A stretch of 64,000 nucleotides of DNA from Calothrix sp. MO_192.B10 (GTDB lineage: Bacteria > Cyanobacteriota > Cyanobacteriia > Cyanobacteriales > Nostocaceae): assembly GCA_030065055.1 (NCBI GenBank), contig JASJDS010000097.1, forward strand, positions 1-64,000, written 5' to 3'. Below the pieces are notes generated by a model. That model was not told the origin of the DNA and searched no databases. It saw only the letters and a list, made by a program, of their open reading frames with translations. This document shows positions 45,578 through 54,538 of the stretch, in pieces. The first letter of the stretch is position 1; each line of letters opens with the position of its first letter. Made by a program: the position numbers and the translations under genes.

Positions 45578-45594
45578 ACTGTATTGCATACAGT
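45578..45594. promoter_or_regulatory. Dyad ACTGTAT-TGC-ATACAGT
   Basis: Perfect 7-bp arms around TGC, directly after the stop of the possible regulator gene and upstream of the maturase. It could be an operator or a termination structure. The rest of 45227-45617 is AT-rich leader without an open frame. Confidence 0.45.
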
Positions 45595-45617
45595 TTTAGA
45601 TTTTCTGACCTACTTCA

Positions 45618-46163
45618 TTACCTCGTTTCTAATCGCCGTAAAAGCCTTAACAATGAATTTGCATCTAATTCTGTCAGGCTCATACTTATAATTCTAAGTG
45701 CATCTACATAGCCCAAATAAATTTCATACTTTTGTCGTTTATCGGCAGGAATTTTGTCAAAGTCAACTCCTTTTCCCCAACGATGAATAGTATTTGGTTT
45801 GATTTGTAAGATTTTGGCAAGTAAGTTGATGCATTTCTCTCGATAACCATGTTCTGACTCCATAGCTAAAATCTGTCCTTCTGTGAAACGAGGTCTACCG
45901 TCTTCATTTATGGCATCTAAACCAAACCAACGACGACAAAATGTTCTAGGATCCATGCCTTGTCCGCACTCGATAGAAGCTTTCTGAATTTTGAAAGCTA
46001 ATTGAGCTGATGGATTTCTCTTGATTTTATCTGATAAATATTGTGGATTCTGAAAATCATGGCAAGGAGCAGGGTTGGAGCATCTATCTCTATTTTTAGA
46101 GAGCTGAGAGGTCGTCTGTTCCTGAACTTTTCTTTGATCAGCTGTTACGCATTTAACTTGCAT
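45618..46163 (-). CDS. Possible DNA-binding protein upstream of RiPP cluster
   Basis: 181 residues, basic and soluble, no recognised family. The N-terminal third is low in structure (KNRDRCSNPAPCHDF). The C-terminal part FTEGQILAMESEHGYREKCINLLAKILQIKPNTIHRWGKGVDFDKIP reads like a helix-turn-helix of the kind that follows -LAxxLxIxxxTIxRWGKG-. It is the first gene in the co-directional RiPP run, so a regulatory role is plausible but unproven. Confidence 0.6.
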   Translation of the reverse strand: MQVKCVTADQRKVQEQTTSQLSKNRDRCSNPAPCHDFQNPQYLSDKIKRNPSAQLAFKIQKASIECGQGMDPRTFCRRWFGLDAINEDGRPRFTEGQILAMESEHGYREKCINLLAKILQIKPNTIHRWGKGVDFDKIPADKRQKYEIYLGYVDALRIISMSLTELDANSLLRLLRRLETR

Positions 46164-47239
46164 ATTATAAAGTTGGATAGCTTAGTGAACCTTTTATCAG
46201 CAGGAATATCATACACAACAAGCACTAACATAATTACGAGTGATAATTAATACTTTATGAAAATATAAATTTTTTTACAGATAAAATAGCAAATTTAACT
46301 CGGATGGAATACAGTTATCTCTACATCAGGGAAAAGAGAAAATGAAATCCCTTACCCTTTAACCCAAATCTGCGATCGCCGCTAGGAGTGTATTCTACTC
46401 AACTGAAAACTGCTACAAGTAAGTAGGCAGGAAAAAACCAAAGTATGTAACAAAACCAGGACTTACGCAATTGTCACAATCGGCGATTGGTGCGTGAGGT
46501 TACAAGTCTGATGACTATGTTCAAATATTTTCGCGCACCTCACGCACCCTACAGAAAAAATATGCCAGTTGCGTAAGTCCTGAAAACGTAAAATCACTTA
46601 TCTATAAATATAAATTTGTGCCGTAACCCAAAATTGTATGGAATATTTGTAGTGTTAATTTGAATCTTTGTATTGGGTATTTTGTTGTTTATATATTTTC
46701 TCTTTTTCTGATATCATGTGTTGGGTTCCACTTCCTTCCACCCAACCTACGAGGGATTGCGATCGCACTGGATCAGCAATTGGCTCAATTTAGCAGAATT
46801 AAAGTCAGAATTATAGACTCGCTTTAACAATTCATTGGGATTCAGACGCAGTAAATTAGACGAAACAAAAATCTATTTGTCGCATTCCTTTTTGAAATTG
46901 CTATTACCATCTACAGCTTGTAATAAGGAATTTCCGGGCTATAACTTACGTACTGTAAAAAATAATCTACTACCCTGTTACATTGCAGTGTACTTAATAT
47001 ATGCGGGCATTGGCAACCTACAAACCTTAGTGGGCAAACTTTTACGAGCCGATAAATGTTATCCCATTTTGAAAAAAGAATAGGACAGATGGGTAGGGGC
47101 ACGGCATCAAAATGATAATTTTATACACCAAAAGATTGTGGTTGCCGTGCCCTTACGAAGAATGTATGTGTCGCAAACATTATTTACATTGGTATTACCA
47201 CAGAGAAATCCCATAACCAAACAGAAAAACATAAATAAT
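46164..47239. repeat. Long intergenic repeat mosaic
   Basis: In order: AT-rich promoter region of the gene at 45618; MITE with CAGGACTTACGCAA ends (46457-46582); interior and right end of the GTAGGTTGGG element (46607-46751); an inverted left end of the ATACCRATTT family near 46870-46905; 46911-47050, a copy of 33247-33480 without the 85-bp MITE; and the hairpin element 47060-47195. No intact gene seen. Confidence 0.75.
46457..46582. mobile_element. 126-bp MITE with CAGGACTTACGCAA ends
   Basis: Ends CAGGACTTACGCAA and TTGCGTAAGTCCTG are perfect 14-bp inverted repeats; an inner pair gtgcgtgaggt/acctcacgcac forms a second stem. Same end family as 4736-4866. Confidence 0.8.
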
Positions 47240-47323
47240 ATGACTTTTGAACTATTCCAATGTGTGGCATTAAACCGTGATTTACCGGAACATCAATTAA
47301 AAAAAGGTGATGTCGCAACATGA
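47240..47323 (+). pseudogene. Truncated DUF4926-like gene
   Basis: The 27-codon frame starts MTFELFQCVALNRDLPEHQLKKGDVAT and then stops. This is the typical beginning of DUF4926 small proteins, which usually continue to about 70 residues with a YxVEFF-like segment. The downstream sequence carries no continuation I can see. Either a remnant or a frameshifted gene. Confidence 0.55.
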
Positions 47324-47517
47324 TTATTGAAAATGCTCGTAGACTCTCACGGAGTGACAAAAAGGACAAAAGTAACGCTGAGATTAGGGTTTAGGGATTA
47401 GGCTTTAGAGAAAAATTAGCTCCCTTGGGATAATGCATCCCCAGTGGTGTGCTTTTAAAGGTAAACTCAAATATTGCATATAAATAATGTTTATCATCGC
47501 GACTAGAGAGCAGAATC
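47324..47517. other. Leader of ccmP
   Basis: 194 bases without recognised features. Contains ttagggtttagggattaggctttag (short tandem unit) at about 47385-47408. AGAGAG at 47505-47510 may be the ribosome site for the TTG start of the next gene. Confidence 0.35.
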
Positions 47518-48159
47518 TTGGGCATAGAACTACGCAGCTTTGTATTTCTCGACAGTCTACAACCTCAACACGCCGCATACATGGGAACAGTAGCCCAAGG
47601 TTTTTTACCATTACCGGGAGATACATCCCTATGGATTGAAATTTCCCCAGGGATTGAAATTAATCGGATTACGGATGTAGCACTCAAAGCTGCTTCTGTA
47701 CGTCCTGGTGTACAGGTGGTAGAACGATTGTATGGTCTATTGGAAATTCATTCTAGCTCCCAAGGAGAAACCGTATCCGCAGGTAGAGCTATTTTGGCAC
47801 ACATAGGAGTGGAAAAAAACGAATGTCTCAAACCCCGTGTGGTTTCTAGTCAAATTATCCGCAATATTGATGCTTATCAAACACAATTGATTAATCGCAC
47901 GCGACAGGGACAAATGCTGCTAGCAGGACAAACCCTGTATGTGTTAGAAGTTGAACCTGCTGCTTATGCTGCATTAGCTGCCAATGAAGCGGAAAAAGCC
48001 GCAGCCATTAACATCCTGCAAGTGCAAGCTGTGGGGAGTTTTGGCAGACTTTACTTGGGTGGTAAAGAACAGGATATTCTCGCAGGTGCAGCCGGTGCAT
48101 TAACTGCGATCGAAAATACATCTGGTCGCCAAAATTACCAGGGTAGTCGTAAGGAGTAA
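47518..48159 (+). CDS. ccmP: Carboxysome shell protein CcmP (tandem BMC)
   Basis: 213 residues, the same length as CcmP of beta-cyanobacteria. It starts at TTG 47518 giving [20 protein letters not shown], the conserved N terminus; no ATG fits. Two bacterial-microcompartment modules are fused: about 1-100 ([34 protein letters not shown]) and 110-205 ([48 protein letters not shown]). CcmP forms trimers that stack and is thought to gate larger metabolites across the shell. A pentapeptide-repeat gene follows after 11 bases, so this is a satellite carboxysome locus away from the main ccm operon. Confidence 0.88.
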   Translation: MGIELRSFVFLDSLQPQHAAYMGTVAQGFLPLPGDTSLWIEISPGIEINRITDVALKAASVRPGVQVVERLYGLLEIHSSSQGETVSAGRAILAHIGVEKNECLKPRVVSSQIIRNIDAYQTQLINRTRQGQMLLAGQTLYVLEVEPAAYAALAANEAEKAAAINILQVQAVGSFGRLYLGGKEQDILAGAAGALTAIENTSGRQNYQGSRKE

Positions 48160-48170
48160 AGGAACGGATT

Positions 48171-48827
48171 ATGGCAAATCAGGAGCATCTTGCTTTACTC
48201 AAAGCAGGTGCAGTCACATGGATGGAGTGGAAAAACAAAAATCCCCAGATTGAAGCAGATTTCAGTGGTGCTAATCTTTACCAAGCCCAACTTATGGGAG
48301 CCAACTTGAGTGGCGCGAACTTTAGCGTGGCTAACTTGGGTGGTGCTACCCTTACCCAAGGGGATCTCAGTTATGCCAATTTGATTGGTGCTGACTTGAG
48401 TGAGGCAAACCTCAAAGAGGCTATTATCAGCGATGCTAACCTGATTGGTACTAACTTAACAGGTGCTAATTTAAGAAATTCAGATTTGGGTACAACTAAG
48501 CTCCACCGGAGCAATCTCTGTTTTGCTAATCTCATGGCTGCTAACTTGATTGCTGCGGATCTCAGTAAGGCAAATCTTAACGAAGCGGAGTTGATAGGTG
48601 CTTACCTGTACAAAACAAATTTATACCAAGCCAATCTCACCAAAGCCCATTTGGGTGGTGCATACCTTGTGCAAGCCAATATGAAGGAGGCAGATTTAAC
48701 CAAGGCTGACTTGAGATGGACTAACTTGAGCAGAGCTAATCTTAGTGGTGCTAACCTCAGTGGTGCTAATCTCAGGGGTGCTAATCTTAGGGGTGCTAAT
48801 CTTCAGGGGACAATTATGCCTGAGTGA
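48171..48827 (+). CDS. Pentapeptide repeat protein
   Basis: 218 residues. After a short start (ALLKAGAVTWMEWKNKNPQIE) nearly the whole chain is A(N/D)LxxA pentapeptides (about residues 25-215), which should form a right-handed quadrilateral beta helix. No signal peptide. It begins 11 bases after ccmP, with AAGGA upstream, so co-expression is likely. The codons are varied, unlike the homogenised array at 18690-19575. Function unknown. Confidence 0.9.
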   Translation: MANQEHLALLKAGAVTWMEWKNKNPQIEADFSGANLYQAQLMGANLSGANFSVANLGGATLTQGDLSYANLIGADLSEANLKEAIISDANLIGTNLTGANLRNSDLGTTKLHRSNLCFANLMAANLIAADLSKANLNEAELIGAYLYKTNLYQANLTKAHLGGAYLVQANMKEADLTKADLRWTNLSRANLSGANLSGANLRGANLRGANLQGTIMPE

Positions 48828-48908
48828 GACTCCCAATCTCCCCAATACCAAATTTACTCGTGGAGACATTCCGGAAAATATTAACTGATTTCATGTTCTC
48901 AATGTCAT

Positions 48909-49043
48909 TAAAAAAAAGAATGCGACAGATTAATAGATGGGTAGGGGCACGGCATCAGAGTGATAATTTTCTACACTAAAAGATTGTGGATGCCGTACAC
49001 TGACGAATCATGTATATGTCGCCAACATTATTTGAATTGGTAT
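48909..49043. repeat. Dispersed hairpin element, fourth copy
   Basis: From aaaaaaaagaatgcgacagat via ggcacggcatc/gatgccgta to gaattggtat. It links the hairpin family (25533 and others) to the ATACCRATTT-ended element at 3696-3798. It lies between the pentapeptide and S46 genes. Confidence 0.75.
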
Positions 49044-49105
49044 AACTCGTAATTACTATATTTATATCAGGAAATACTAGGGTGTGCAAGAAGACAAAAA
49101 TAACA

Positions 49106-51265
49106 ATGAAAAAAGTAATTTTTTACGGTTTACTAACATTATTAACTTTAGGAACTCAAGCTCATGCCGTTGAAGGTATGTGGCAACCCCAACAGTTACC
49201 AGAATTAGAAGAACAGTTAAAAAAATCTGGTCTGCAATTAAACCCTAAAAACCTGACAAAACTAACTTCTCACCCGATGGCTGCGGTAATTAGTTTGGGT
49301 GGTTGTACGGCATCATTTGTTTCCCCTGCTGGACTAGTATTAACTAACCATCATTGTGCCTATGGCTCTATCCAATACAATTCCAAACCATCAAAAAATT
49401 TACTTGAAAAAGGCTTTTTAGCAAAAAAATTAGGTGAAGAATTGCCTGCTAGTCCTGGTAGCAGAATATATGTAACTGTGGCGGTTAAAAACGTAACTAG
49501 GGATATTAATAAATCTGTTGGCAAAAATCAAACTGGTTTTGAGCGTTATCAAGCCATATCTAACAAAAAGAAAGAACTGGTGCGTCAGTGCGAACTAGAT
49601 CAGGGACACCGTTGTAATGTATATAGTTTTTACCGAGGTCTGGAATATTATCTCATTAAGCAATTAGAAATTCGTGATGTGCGTTTGGTATATGCTCCAG
49701 CAGAAAGTATTGGTAAATTTGGCGGCGATATTGATAATTGGAGGTGGCCCCGACACACGGGAGATTTCACTTTCTACCGCGCCTATGTGGATAAAAATGG
49801 TCGTCCGGCTGATTATTCCCCAGATAACGTCCCCTATCGCCCCCAGCATTATCTGAAAATTTCCCGTGCTGGCCTCAAACCCAATGATTATGTTATGGTA
49901 CTTGGTTATCCAGGTAGAACTAATAGATACCGCCTAGCAACAGAAGTAGAACATACTTTTAATTGGTTCTATCCTACCAGACGAAAAATGTATGTTACTT
50001 GGATAGAAACCATTAATCAAGCTATTAGCAATAATCAAGATGCCAAAATTAAATATGTTGGCCGTTTGAGTGGTTTGAATAATGCGGCTAAGAATTTCCA
50101 AGGAATGCTTGATGGCTTTACTCGTAGTAATTTGATAGAACGCAAACATAAAGTAGAATTGAACCTGCAAAAATGGATCCAAAGTAACGATAAATTAAGC
50201 GATCGCTATCAAACTGCTTTCACTAATCTTAAAGCTTTAATTGCCCGCCAACAAGCCAACCAAAAGCAAAATTTACGCCTGAGCTATTTGGGTAAATCGG
50301 ATCTGTTCAATGTTGCTCGCCGATTGTACCGTTTAAGCCAAGAGAAACAAAAGCCAGATCCCAAAAGGGAGCCAGGATACCAGCAGCGAGACTTGACTCG
50401 GTTCCGGCAGTCATTGCGTCGCCTAGAACGCAATTTTGACAGGGAAGTAGATAAAGCGGTTTGGTTGAAATTCATGGAAGAATATACCAAACTTCCCAGT
50501 AATCAGCGTATTATCGCCTTTGATAAATTTTTTGGTTTGGCAAGTAAATTTGACCGTCAGCAAGTCAAAACCCAACTAGATACCATGTATCAAAAAACCT
50601 CTCTGACTGATTCAGCAGCTAGGTTAAAATGGATGGATGCTGACCCCAAAGCCTTTACAACCAGTGATGACCCTTTTATTAAATTAGCAGTTGCCATGTT
50701 TGATGCATATATGGCAGTGGAGAAGGAAAGTAAGGAAATAGAAGGCTCTCTACAACAGTTACGACCACTATACATGGAAGCATTAATTGCCTACTATCGC
50801 CAACAAGGCAAACCCATTTATGCTGATGCCAATAGTACACTGCGAGTTACCTTTGGTCGTATTCGGGGTTATTCACCAGCAGATGGTAGCTTCTATCAAC
50901 CCTTCACCACTTTACGTGGTATTACTGAAAAACATACCGGAAATGAACCTTTTAATTCACCCAAGAAACAATTAGAATTAATCAAAGAAAAAAAATACGG
51001 TCGTTATTATAATTCCGATTTAGATTCAGTTGCTGTGAATTTTCTTAGCGATTTAGATATTACTGGTGGTAACTCCGGTTCACCTACCCTCAATAGTAAA
51101 GGGGAACTGGTGGGTTTAGCCTTTGATGGCACCTACGAAACGATTATCAGCAATTGGGAGTTTAGTAAAAATACCAGTGCTATTCATGTGGATATCACTT
51201 ATATGCTGTGGGTAATGGAATACTTGGATAATGCCAGTAATCTATTGGATGAAATGAGCAATTAA
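49106..51265 (+). CDS. S46 family serine peptidase (dipeptidyl-peptidase 7/11 type)
   Basis: 719 residues from ATG 49106, which opens a clean signal peptide (KKVIFYGLLTLLTLGTQAHA). An upstream GTG at 49082 would add eight charged residues. The triad is visible: His in LTNHHCAYGSIQ, Asp in GGDIDNWRWPRHTGDF, Ser in GGNSGSPTLNSKGELVGLAFDG. A helical lid region fills about 270-540. S46 enzymes remove dipeptides from peptide N termini outside the cytoplasm. It stands alone. Confidence 0.93.
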   Translation: MKKVIFYGLLTLLTLGTQAHAVEGMWQPQQLPELEEQLKKSGLQLNPKNLTKLTSHPMAAVISLGGCTASFVSPAGLVLTNHHCAYGSIQYNSKPSKNLLEKGFLAKKLGEELPASPGSRIYVTVAVKNVTRDINKSVGKNQTGFERYQAISNKKKELVRQCELDQGHRCNVYSFYRGLEYYLIKQLEIRDVRLVYAPAESIGKFGGDIDNWRWPRHTGDFTFYRAYVDKNGRPADYSPDNVPYRPQHYLKISRAGLKPNDYVMVLGYPGRTNRYRLATEVEHTFNWFYPTRRKMYVTWIETINQAISNNQDAKIKYVGRLSGLNNAAKNFQGMLDGFTRSNLIERKHKVELNLQKWIQSNDKLSDRYQTAFTNLKALIARQQANQKQNLRLSYLGKSDLFNVARRLYRLSQEKQKPDPKREPGYQQRDLTRFRQSLRRLERNFDREVDKAVWLKFMEEYTKLPSNQRIIAFDKFFGLASKFDRQQVKTQLDTMYQKTSLTDSAARLKWMDADPKAFTTSDDPFIKLAVAMFDAYMAVEKESKEIEGSLQQLRPLYMEALIAYYRQQGKPIYADANSTLRVTFGRIRGYSPADGSFYQPFTTLRGITEKHTGNEPFNSPKKQLELIKEKKYGRYYNSDLDSVAVNFLSDLDITGGNSGSPTLNSKGELVGLAFDGTYETIISNWEFSKNTSAIHVDITYMLWVMEYLDNASNLLDEMSN

Positions 51266-51512
51266 TTCATAATTCATAATTAGGGCTTGCGGAAAAAGTC
51301 TTTGGGTGAGGGTAGGGAAAAGGCAACTAGACTTTGGTGCGTTGCGCTGCGCGACAACACACCCTACTAAGCTGCGGGAGCATTTAACTTATATATTCAT
51401 GTGGCATTGGTTAATGGCTACAACTGTTGTCACTTCTTCCTTCTTCCTTCTTCCTTCTTCCTTGCTGTTGTGCATTTTTAATGCACAACAGCTTACCTTT
51501 GTTGCCTGATGT
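51266..51512. repeat. Partial family-A MITE and heptamer tract
   Basis: taattagggcttgcggaaaaagtctttgg (from 51278) matches the left end of 26942-27154 but no right end follows. A cttcttc heptamer tract lies at 51433-51463. An inverted repeat gctgttgtgcat/atgcacaacagc (51464-51493) could terminate the S46 or the Slr1339-like gene. Confidence 0.6.
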
Positions 51513-51908
51513 CTAACTTCTATTTTGTAAGTAATCTACCGCAGCCTCTAATTTAGAAGGATATTTTTCGGCAAACCGTTCAAACCAAAGCCCCTCTGGG
51601 GAAAATGGATCTAATTTACCTAACCAATCTTGAGCCTGTTTTTGCAATGCTGCCAACTGTTTAGCCTTGAGTTGTGCTTGTTTGATGCGTTCCTGCTCTA
51701 ATTCCTGCTGTCTTTGTAACTCTTGAGCTAAATCTTGTTGTTCAAAATCAGCCTTTACCTCTGATAACAGTCGAGCAATCCCATCACCACTGGATGCAGA
51801 TGGCATAATAGGCTTTGTTTGAGACTGCTGTGGCGGAACAGATTTGGTTTGCGGCTGTTCGTACTCAGCCTTAATTTCATTTAACAGTTTATCGATCGCA
51901 TCCATCAA
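51513..51908 (-). CDS. Slr1339-family (salt stress) protein
   Basis: 131 residues. It begins MDAIDKLLNEIKAEYEQ, repeats the theme near residue 45 (IARLLSEVKADFEQQ), has a Gln/Glu-rich coiled middle and ends WLGKLDPFSPEGLWFERFAEKYPSKLEAAVDYLQ, a pattern I associate with the cyanobacterial Slr1339 family. Function is not established. It is followed on the same strand-side by two VWA genes upstream (52006 and 52794), so the three may form an operon. Confidence 0.65.
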   Translation of the reverse strand: MMDAIDKLLNEIKAEYEQPQTKSVPPQQSQTKPIMPSASSGDGIARLLSEVKADFEQQDLAQELQRQQELEQERIKQAQLKAKQLAALQKQAQDWLGKLDPFSPEGLWFERFAEKYPSKLEAAVDYLQNRS

Positions 51909-52005
51909 ATATCTCCGGAATTGAATTACACCTCAGCCGAAGCTCTGGTAGAGAAGCATCAATTCTCATCCAAGGTGCCTCTCTACATTCGGTTCTAGCA
52001 AATGT

Positions 52006-52611
52006 CTAATCTGTAATTGCATTTAACAGCACCTCTGATAGGCTCATGTCTTCCATCTCATCCATTGTAACGGTATCACAAATATCAAACTTGGCTCCTG
52101 CCCCTTGCAGTTCATCATCTAATACTTTTAGGAAGCGAGTGGCATGGGGATCGTTGCCCACTTGAATAAAGGAAATAGCAAATTCTTCATCCCGATCCAT
52201 TTTGCGGGAAGTTTCAATAATTACCTTCATGACTCCTTTCCTGTCATCCGGCTCGCCATCGGTAATAACTAAGATTGTTTCCCCATTAGGCTTAGTTTGA
52301 TTAGCTGCCTTGCGTTTAAAATAGTTATCAGTGGCGTGTTGTAAAACTGCCGCTAAATCAGTTGTTCCGGAAGGATCGTTTTCCATGAAAATTTGTGATA
52401 CCTTAGCCGATGTCACATTTTCATAGCGTTTAAATCTACCGGAAAATACGTAAACAGTAATCCCATCTGGGTCCAATTGTTCGCATTTATTGGCTAAAGC
52501 AAAAGTAGATTCCTGTGCCGCTACCCATCTACTCCTACCACCCTTTTGATCGGGGGTTGCCATGCTACCACTTTTATCAAGAATTAATGTATAGTCGCGA
52601 TTTTGTAACAT
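52006..52611 (-). CDS. VWA domain protein, paralogue 1
   Basis: About 201 residues from ATG 52611 (GGAG nine bases upstream; a TTG at 52626 is less likely). A single von Willebrand A domain: MIDAS DKSGSM near residue 12, Thr in SGTTDLAAVL, and Asp in LVITDGEPDD. It ends DICDTVTMDEMEDMSLSEVLLNAITD. No signal peptide, so cytoplasmic. About 60 percent identical by eye to its neighbour. Confidence 0.88.
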   Translation of the reverse strand: MLQNRDYTLILDKSGSMATPDQKGGRSRWVAAQESTFALANKCEQLDPDGITVYVFSGRFKRYENVTSAKVSQIFMENDPSGTTDLAAVLQHATDNYFKRKAANQTKPNGETILVITDGEPDDRKGVMKVIIETSRKMDRDEEFAISFIQVGNDPHATRFLKVLDDELQGAGAKFDICDTVTMDEMEDMSLSEVLLNAITD

Positions 52612-52793
52612 TTGTGAATTCTCCAATGATTATCATTTACCAATAGTTAATGTCTAGAATCTGTCAGGACTGTTACTGAATCAACCTATGGAAGCTTTAT
52701 TAGTAGAAGTAGGCGGGTAGGACAAGAAGAATTAAGTTTTATGCTAGACAGAGGAAATAAAATCATCCCACAAAGGAAGCAACGCCAATTTTT

Positions 52794-53402
52794 TTAATCA
52801 GTAATGGCATTCATTAAAACATCCACAAGACTCATATCTTCTATTTCATCTAAAGTTACTGTATCGCAAATGTCGAACTTGGCACCAATACTTAGCAATA
52901 AGTCATCCAAAGCTGTAAAAAACTTAGTTGCATTGGAATTTGAGCCAACTTGAATTAGAGAAATGCCTAACTCTTCAGGTGTATCTATACCTTGAGTGGC
53001 ATTGACAATCGTCTCAATTACCGCTTGGCGATCGCATGGTTCGCCATCGGTGACAACTAAAATGATTTCTCCGTTCTTTTTCGTTTTGCCTACTGCTTTG
53101 CGTTGAAAGTAATTATTAATTGTGTCTTGCAATACACCTGCTAAGTTAGTTGGACCACCAGGTTCGTTCTCTGTAAAGACCTGCTTCACTTTCGCTGAGG
53201 TCACATGGTCATATCTTTTAAATGTATTAGAGAACACATAAACTGTAATGCCGTCTGGATCGAACTGTTCACACTTACTAGCTAGAGCGAATGTAGACTC
53301 TTGTAGTATTTCCCATCTAGTTCTAGCCTTATTTGGCTCTATGGTAGACATACTACCACTTTTATCAATAATTAAGGTATAGTCGCGATCTTCTAATAAC
53401 AT
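52794..53402 (-). CDS. VWA domain protein, paralogue 2
   Basis: 202 residues with intact MIDAS (DKSGSM, GPTNLAGVL, VVTDGEPCD). It is the upstream member of a tandem pair and ends with nearly the same C terminus (LDEIEDMSLVDVLMNAITD). Such stand-alone VWA proteins in bacteria accompany ATPases or TerY-like stress systems, none of which is adjacent. The pair probably arose by gene duplication. Confidence 0.88.
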   Translation of the reverse strand: MLLEDRDYTLIIDKSGSMSTIEPNKARTRWEILQESTFALASKCEQFDPDGITVYVFSNTFKRYDHVTSAKVKQVFTENEPGGPTNLAGVLQDTINNYFQRKAVGKTKKNGEIILVVTDGEPCDRQAVIETIVNATQGIDTPEELGISLIQVGSNSNATKFFTALDDLLLSIGAKFDICDTVTLDEIEDMSLVDVLMNAITD

Positions 53403-54117
53403 TTTCCAGCCTTCACTTGATCAATTATGGTGGGTCGTATTAGTCATTTATAACTAATTTTTGATGAGTTTTAGTCTTATAAATGACCATAATCATTGTC
53501 GCTCACTGAAAAACTCATACAATCATACATATCCCCTGACACTGAGCGATCGCAGCCAAATTATCTGTATCTTTAGTCACTTGATGTTTTGAGAGCTACG
53601 ATTGAAAAGAATCGCCCGCGCAGTCCCCATTTATAAACTCGTTCTAGATGGGGCCTGCGCGGCAGTCAGGCTTGGCAAGGGCTTGTAGGCTTGTAGTACT
53701 ATCAAGGCATGGTGGGAGCGTGAGAACCCCTACGCTGTCTTCGAGGGGATGAAACGCGACTCAAGGGGATTTATCCCCAAGTTTTCTGATATAATGATAC
53801 TAGCGGTAAAGCGCAATCACTATTACCGGGCAACTCAGCCCCATCATGGATCGTCGAGACAAATATTACCCAAGAAATCAGTAACGGTGAGTCAGCGCGG
53901 TGGACGGGTTCCCCGGCATAAAGCGACTGACGTTCGCGGAGCGTCTCCGAAGGAGATACCCGAAGGGTGACGCGACCTGCACTCTGGGAGCCTAAAAAAA
54001 GGTAGAGAAACTGTTCATACAAAAATTTAGACCCGTTTGGGGAGGGGCACTTCCTAAACGCTAAACAAAATGCCTGTGGAGGCGGTCTGGCGGGGGCAAA
54101 AAACATAGGTGATTTGC
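53403..54117. repeat. Intergenic region with repeats
   Basis: No gene. About 53605-53665 holds an inverted segment cgcccgcgcagtccccat/atggggcctgcgcgg. 53725-53785 holds short stems (ggggatttatcccc). A promoter-like tataat lies at 53791. 53905-53985 is the inverted copy of the tttatgccggggaacccgtccacc repeat with gctccgaagg-type stems. Confidence 0.5.
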
Positions 54118-54225
54118 CTAGTTAAGAGCCTAAGAGGCAGGAAAAAAATGTGGAGTAGCACGGGTTCACCCTGCTACGGAACAACATTTTTGAATCCCCT
54201 TCGTTTCAACAAGGGGAGTATGTCA
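54118..54225 (+). mobile_element. Solitary right end of an IS605/TnpB-type element
   Basis: Nested hairpins GTAGCA..CGGGTTCACCC..TGCTAC and CCCCTT-9 nt-AAGGGG followed by AGTATGTCAA resemble the right end (omegaRNA scaffold) of cyanobacterial TnpB elements, including the aagaggcaggaa start. No tnpB frame precedes it. It abuts the shortened retropepsin-like gene. Based on remembered patterns, not on a database match. Confidence 0.4.
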
Positions 54226-54286
54226 ATTCAATACTACTGGGTTAAGCATTTTGAACTGGCCAGACCAGTGCAGTTTTGGGCTACAT

Positions 54287-54538
54287 TCAAGTTTCGTTGA
54301 TGATGACTTTACCTTCATGGATATTAAACCGTGCTTCCCCTCGTGCTGTCTGCATCTCAATTTGAGCAGCAACGATTGGCCATTCCAAAGCTTCTAGATC
54401 TTGAGTATTGATGGCTAACCACCCATCCGTAAACCCAGTATCAAATAACGCTTCAATAGAAAATTCCTCACCTCCAGCAGCTACAAGCTGAATTTCAAAA
54501 AATAGCTCGCCGTTATCCCCAAACGAACCTACACCCAT
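54287..54538 (-). CDS. Retropepsin-like aspartic protease, probably 3'-truncated
   Basis: 83 residues. FEIQLVAAGGEEFSIEALFDTGFTDGWLAINTQDLEAL contains the D-T-G flap-region motif of retropepsin-like proteases. Relatives I know continue for another 30-50 residues to a closing G-x-x-LL segment, absent here; the frame ends in IINET beside an IS-like end. It overlaps the next upstream gene by ten bases, a pairing frequent in cyanobacteria. Confidence 0.65.
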   Translation of the reverse strand: MGVGSFGDNGELFFEIQLVAAGGEEFSIEALFDTGFTDGWLAINTQDLEALEWPIVAAQIEMQTARGEARFNIHEGKVIINET

